From SIG440 sp045596485 (GTDB taxonomy: Bacteria > Bacillota > Clostridia > Monoglobales > Monoglobaceae), in contig JAZOCL010000089.1 of assembly GCA_045596485.1 (NCBI GenBank), positions 1 to 60,443 on the forward strand: a stretch of DNA of 60,443 nucleotides, given 5' to 3'. The notes under the pieces were generated by a model, which worked only from the letters and a program-made list of their open reading frames with translations, was not told where the DNA came from and made no database searches. The position numbers and the translations under genes were made by a program. Positions 58,471 through 60,443 of this stretch are shown in pieces. Each line of letters begins with the position of its first letter. Position 1 is the stretch's first letter.

Positions 58471-58500
58471 TGCGGCGAAAGGGATAAATCCCTTCCCTAC
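58471..58500. repeat. short palindromic intergenic element between ruvC and ruvA
   Basis: GCGGCGA then AAGGGAT (58479-58485) / ATCCCTT (58488-58494), ending in CCCTAC. GC-rich in an AT-rich spacer, similar in style to the element at 2084. One copy only in this window. Confidence 0.4.
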
Positions 58501-58568
58501 ATATATTAATACATCATAATATTATATCATTATTTTCTATAAAAAACAAGACCGAAAATAACATTATT

Positions 58569-59051
58569 TTACCATCTGGATGCTCTGTATGAATGTGCGT
58601 GGCATATTGCAATGGCAAGAGCGTCGGCTGTGTCGTCGGGCTTTGGAACGCTTTCTAAGTTGAGAATTGCCTTTGTCATTTGCTGAACCTGCTTCTTTTC
58701 GGCACGTCCGTATCCCACAACCGCCTGCTTTACCTGAAGGGGAGTGTATTCAAAAATCGGGACGCCGCAGTTTTTTGCCGCAAGCACAAGAACACCTCGT
58801 GCCTGAGCCACATTTATGGCGGTTTTCTGGTTGCTGTTGAAGAACAGCTCTTCAATAGCCATAGCCTCGGGCTTCACTCTTTCGATAACCTCAACAAGGT
58901 CATCGTAAATCTTTTTCAGGCGGTCGAACATATTCTCGCCTGCCTCGGTGGTGATGGCACCGTATTCCACAACTGTAAAGTGATTACCTTCAAAGTCAAC
59001 AACCCCAACGCCCACAATTGCATAGCCCGGGTCAATCCCTAAAATCCTCAT
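58569..59051 (-). CDS. ruvC: Holliday junction resolvase RuvC
   Basis: A 160-residue RNase H-fold endonuclease: the first catalytic Asp in MRILGIDPGYAIVGVG, Glu in AIEELFFNSNQKTAINVAQARGV (about 66) and the terminal Asp pair in KPDDTADALAIAICHAH. It cuts junctions delivered by RuvAB. The 116-base gap to ruvA suggests a partly separate transcript. Confidence 0.97.
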   Translation of the reverse strand: MRILGIDPGYAIVGVGVVDFEGNHFTVVEYGAITTEAGENMFDRLKKIYDDLVEVIERVKPEAMAIEELFFNSNQKTAINVAQARGVLVLAAKNCGVPIFEYTPLQVKQAVVGYGRAEKKQVQQMTKAILNLESVPKPDDTADALAIAICHAHSYRASRW

Positions 59052-59095
59052 TTTTTTTACCTTCCATTCAAAAATGCATATAAAAATCCAATTGA

Positions 59096-59130
59096 TGCAT
59101 AAAAATTCATTATTTTTGCATAAAGTTGCA
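59096..59130. promoter_or_regulatory. two ARG-box-like sites upstream of argG
   Basis: TGCATAAAAATTCA (59096-59109) and TGCATAAAGTTGCA (59117-59130) match the ArgR pattern TGAATNNNNATTCA with one or two changes per half, 21 bases apart, which is the usual spacing of paired ARG boxes. A weaker third TGCAT lies at about 59074. Confidence 0.65.
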
Positions 59131-59149
59131 TAAAAGTTGAAAAAAACTA

Positions 59150-59178
59150 TTGCAATTTTCCACAGGTTACATTATAAT
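59150..59178 (+). promoter_or_regulatory. promoter of argG
   Basis: TTGCAA (59150-59155), a 17-base spacer and TATAAT (59173-59178), just downstream of the ARG-box pair. Confidence 0.8.
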
Positions 59179-59242
59179 ATATTTCGTGAAATAAAACAAG
59201 TATTTTTTGACCTATGGTCAGATATAAACGGAGGTTTTTGAA

Positions 59243-60443
59243 ATGGCAAAAGATAAGGTTGTACTGGCGTACTCAGGCGGACTTGACACATCAATTATCA
59301 TTCAGTGGCTCAAAGAGAACTATGACTATGATGTTGTCTGCGTTTGCGGTGACGTTGGTCAGGGCAAGGAAACAGACGGACTCGAAGAACGAGCAATCCG
59401 TTCGGGTGCACTTAAGTGCTACATAGAAGATTTGAGAGATGAATATGTTAAGGATTACATATTCCCCACACTCAAGTCTGGCGCAATGTATGAAGGCAAG
59501 TACCTTCTCGGTACATCACACGCAAGACCCATTATTGCAAAGAGACTGGTTGAAATTGCGCAGAAGGAAGGAGCAGTTGCAATCTGCCACGGTGCAACAG
59601 GCAAGGGTAACGACCAAGTACGTTTTGAGCTGGGTATCAAGGCTCTTGACCCCTCACTCAAGATTATTGCTCCCTGGAGAATCTGGGACATCAAGTCCAG
59701 AGAAGATGCAGTTGACTATGCAAACTCTCACGGAATTGAAATCCCTGTTACAAAAAAGGATCTTTATTCACGTGACAGAAACATCTGGCACATCAGCCAC
59801 GAGGGTATGGATTTGGAAGACCCCTGGAACGAGCCTCAGCTTGACAGCCTTTTGAAGCTGGGCGTTTCACCCGAGCAGGCTCCAGACGAGCCCACATATG
59901 TTGAAATTGAGTTTGTTGCAGGTGAGCCCGTTGCAGTAAACGGCGAAAAAATGGCTCCCGTTGCATTGGTTGAAAAGCTCAACGAGCTTGGCGGCGCAAA
60001 CGGCGTTGGTATTGCAGACATCGTTGAAGACCGTCTTGTTGGTATGAAGTCAAGAGGCGTTTATGAAACTCCCGGCGGCACAATTCTTTATACTGCTATT
60101 CAGGAGCTTGAATACCTCTGTCTTGACCGTGATACTCAGGCGTTCAAGAGAATGAGCCAGACACAGTTCTCACAGCTGGTTTATGACGGAAAGTGGTTCA
60201 CACCTCTCCGTGAAGCTATGTCAGCTATGTATGACGAAATGGATAAATATGTGACAGGTACAGTAAGACTCAAGCTCTACAAGGGCAGCTGCACACCTGC
60301 AGGCGCAAAGTCTGAGTATTCACTTTATAACGAAGACATCGCATCATTCGGCGACAGTAAGGAGCTCTACAGCCACAAGGACAGCGAAGGCTTTATCAAC
60401 CTTTATGGTCTGCCCCTGAAGGTTAGAGCAATGATGAAAGCTA
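59243..60443 (+). CDS. argG: argininosuccinate synthase, 5' part
   Basis: The frame starts at ATG 59243 behind CGGAGG and runs to the window edge without a stop (about 400 residues, nearly complete). N-type ATP pyrophosphatase loop AYSGGLDTSIIIQWL at residue 9, then CVCGDVGQGKE, YLLGTSHARPIIAKRLVEIA, GATGKGNDQVRFE, APWRIWDI and YSRDRNIWHISHEGMDLEDPWNEP, all typical of ArgG. It joins citrulline and aspartate in arginine synthesis. Upstream ARG boxes indicate repression by ArgR with arginine; argR itself is not in the window. Confidence 0.97.
   Translation, partial: MAKDKVVLAYSGGLDTSIIIQWLKENYDYDVVCVCGDVGQGKETDGLEERAIRSGALKCYIEDLRDEYVKDYIFPTLKSGAMYEGKYLLGTSHARPIIAKRLVEIAQKEGAVAICHGATGKGNDQVRFELGIKALDPSLKIIAPWRIWDIKSREDAVDYANSHGIEIPVTKKDLYSRDRNIWHISHEGMDLEDPWNEPQLDSLLKLGVSPEQAPDEPTYVEIEFVAGEPVAVNGEKMAPVALVEKLNELGGANGVGIADIVEDRLVGMKSRGVYETPGGTILYTAIQELEYLCLDRDTQAFKRMSQTQFSQLVYDGKWFTPLREAMSAMYDEMDKYVTGTVRLKLYKGSCTPAGAKSEYSLYNEDIASFGDSKELYSHKDSEGFINLYGLPLKVRAMMKA

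Overview
The window looks like a chromosomal piece of a low-to-moderate GC, endospore-forming Clostridia-type Firmicute, probably an uncultured Oscillospiraceae/Ruminococcaceae-like gut or rumen anaerobe. Evidence: spoIIE behind a perfect Spo0A box, rubrerythrin, an ECF-type BioY, Gram-positive AGGAGG ribosome binding sites, TTGACA-17-TATAAT promoters, a BspA-like leucine-rich surface protein, and a recN-nadK-tlyA-dxs block. No rRNA, tRNA, transposase or CRISPR array was seen.

Layout. 1-2057: 3' end of an LRR surface protein, then rpsF-ssb-rpsR. 2186-18393: a compact phage-type element running repressor, Cro-like protein, sigma-like late activator, terminase, portal, scaffold, capsid, head completion, tail, baseplate/fibre, holin, amidase. 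It has no integrase, excision or replication genes. 18489-29660: recD2, a helical DUF protein, enolase, spoIIE, rubrerythrin, a DUF2238 membrane protein, bioY, tatD, an aminotransferase and an Lrp regulator. 29930-43097: cell-envelope and signalling genes (M23 hydrolase, WalR-like regulator plus rlmH, G5/3D protein, rRNA/tRNA methylases, a two-component pair, htrA, an LTA-synthase-like enzyme, PepV-like dipeptidase). 43262-59051, minus strand: ABC-F, RseC-like protein, recN, nadK, tlyA, dxs, OapA, a roughly 610-nt OLE RNA, an MFS transporter, DUF1015, metG, ruvB-ruvA, ruvC. 59243-end: argG behind ARG boxes.

Three things stand out. (1) An OLE (ornate, large, extremophilic) RNA with its membrane partner OapA sits at the canonical isoprenoid/DNA-repair locus, driven by a consensus promoter. 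(2) A dispersed repeat family occurs four times (about 2651, 6561, 9125 and 34121). It is built from cloverleaf modules: each is a closing stem enclosing three perfect hairpins, and up to four modules follow in tandem. Copies show compensatory base changes and one C(UUCG)G loop, which points to a selected structure. I know no name for it. (3) The phage-type element carries a repressor/activator circuit, packaging, head-tail and lysis genes but nothing for integration or replication. That is the profile of a PBSX-like or gene-transfer-agent-like particle, and two copies of the cloverleaf repeat interrupt its head operon.

All functional calls come from reading translated sequence and motifs by eye. 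No database search was run.
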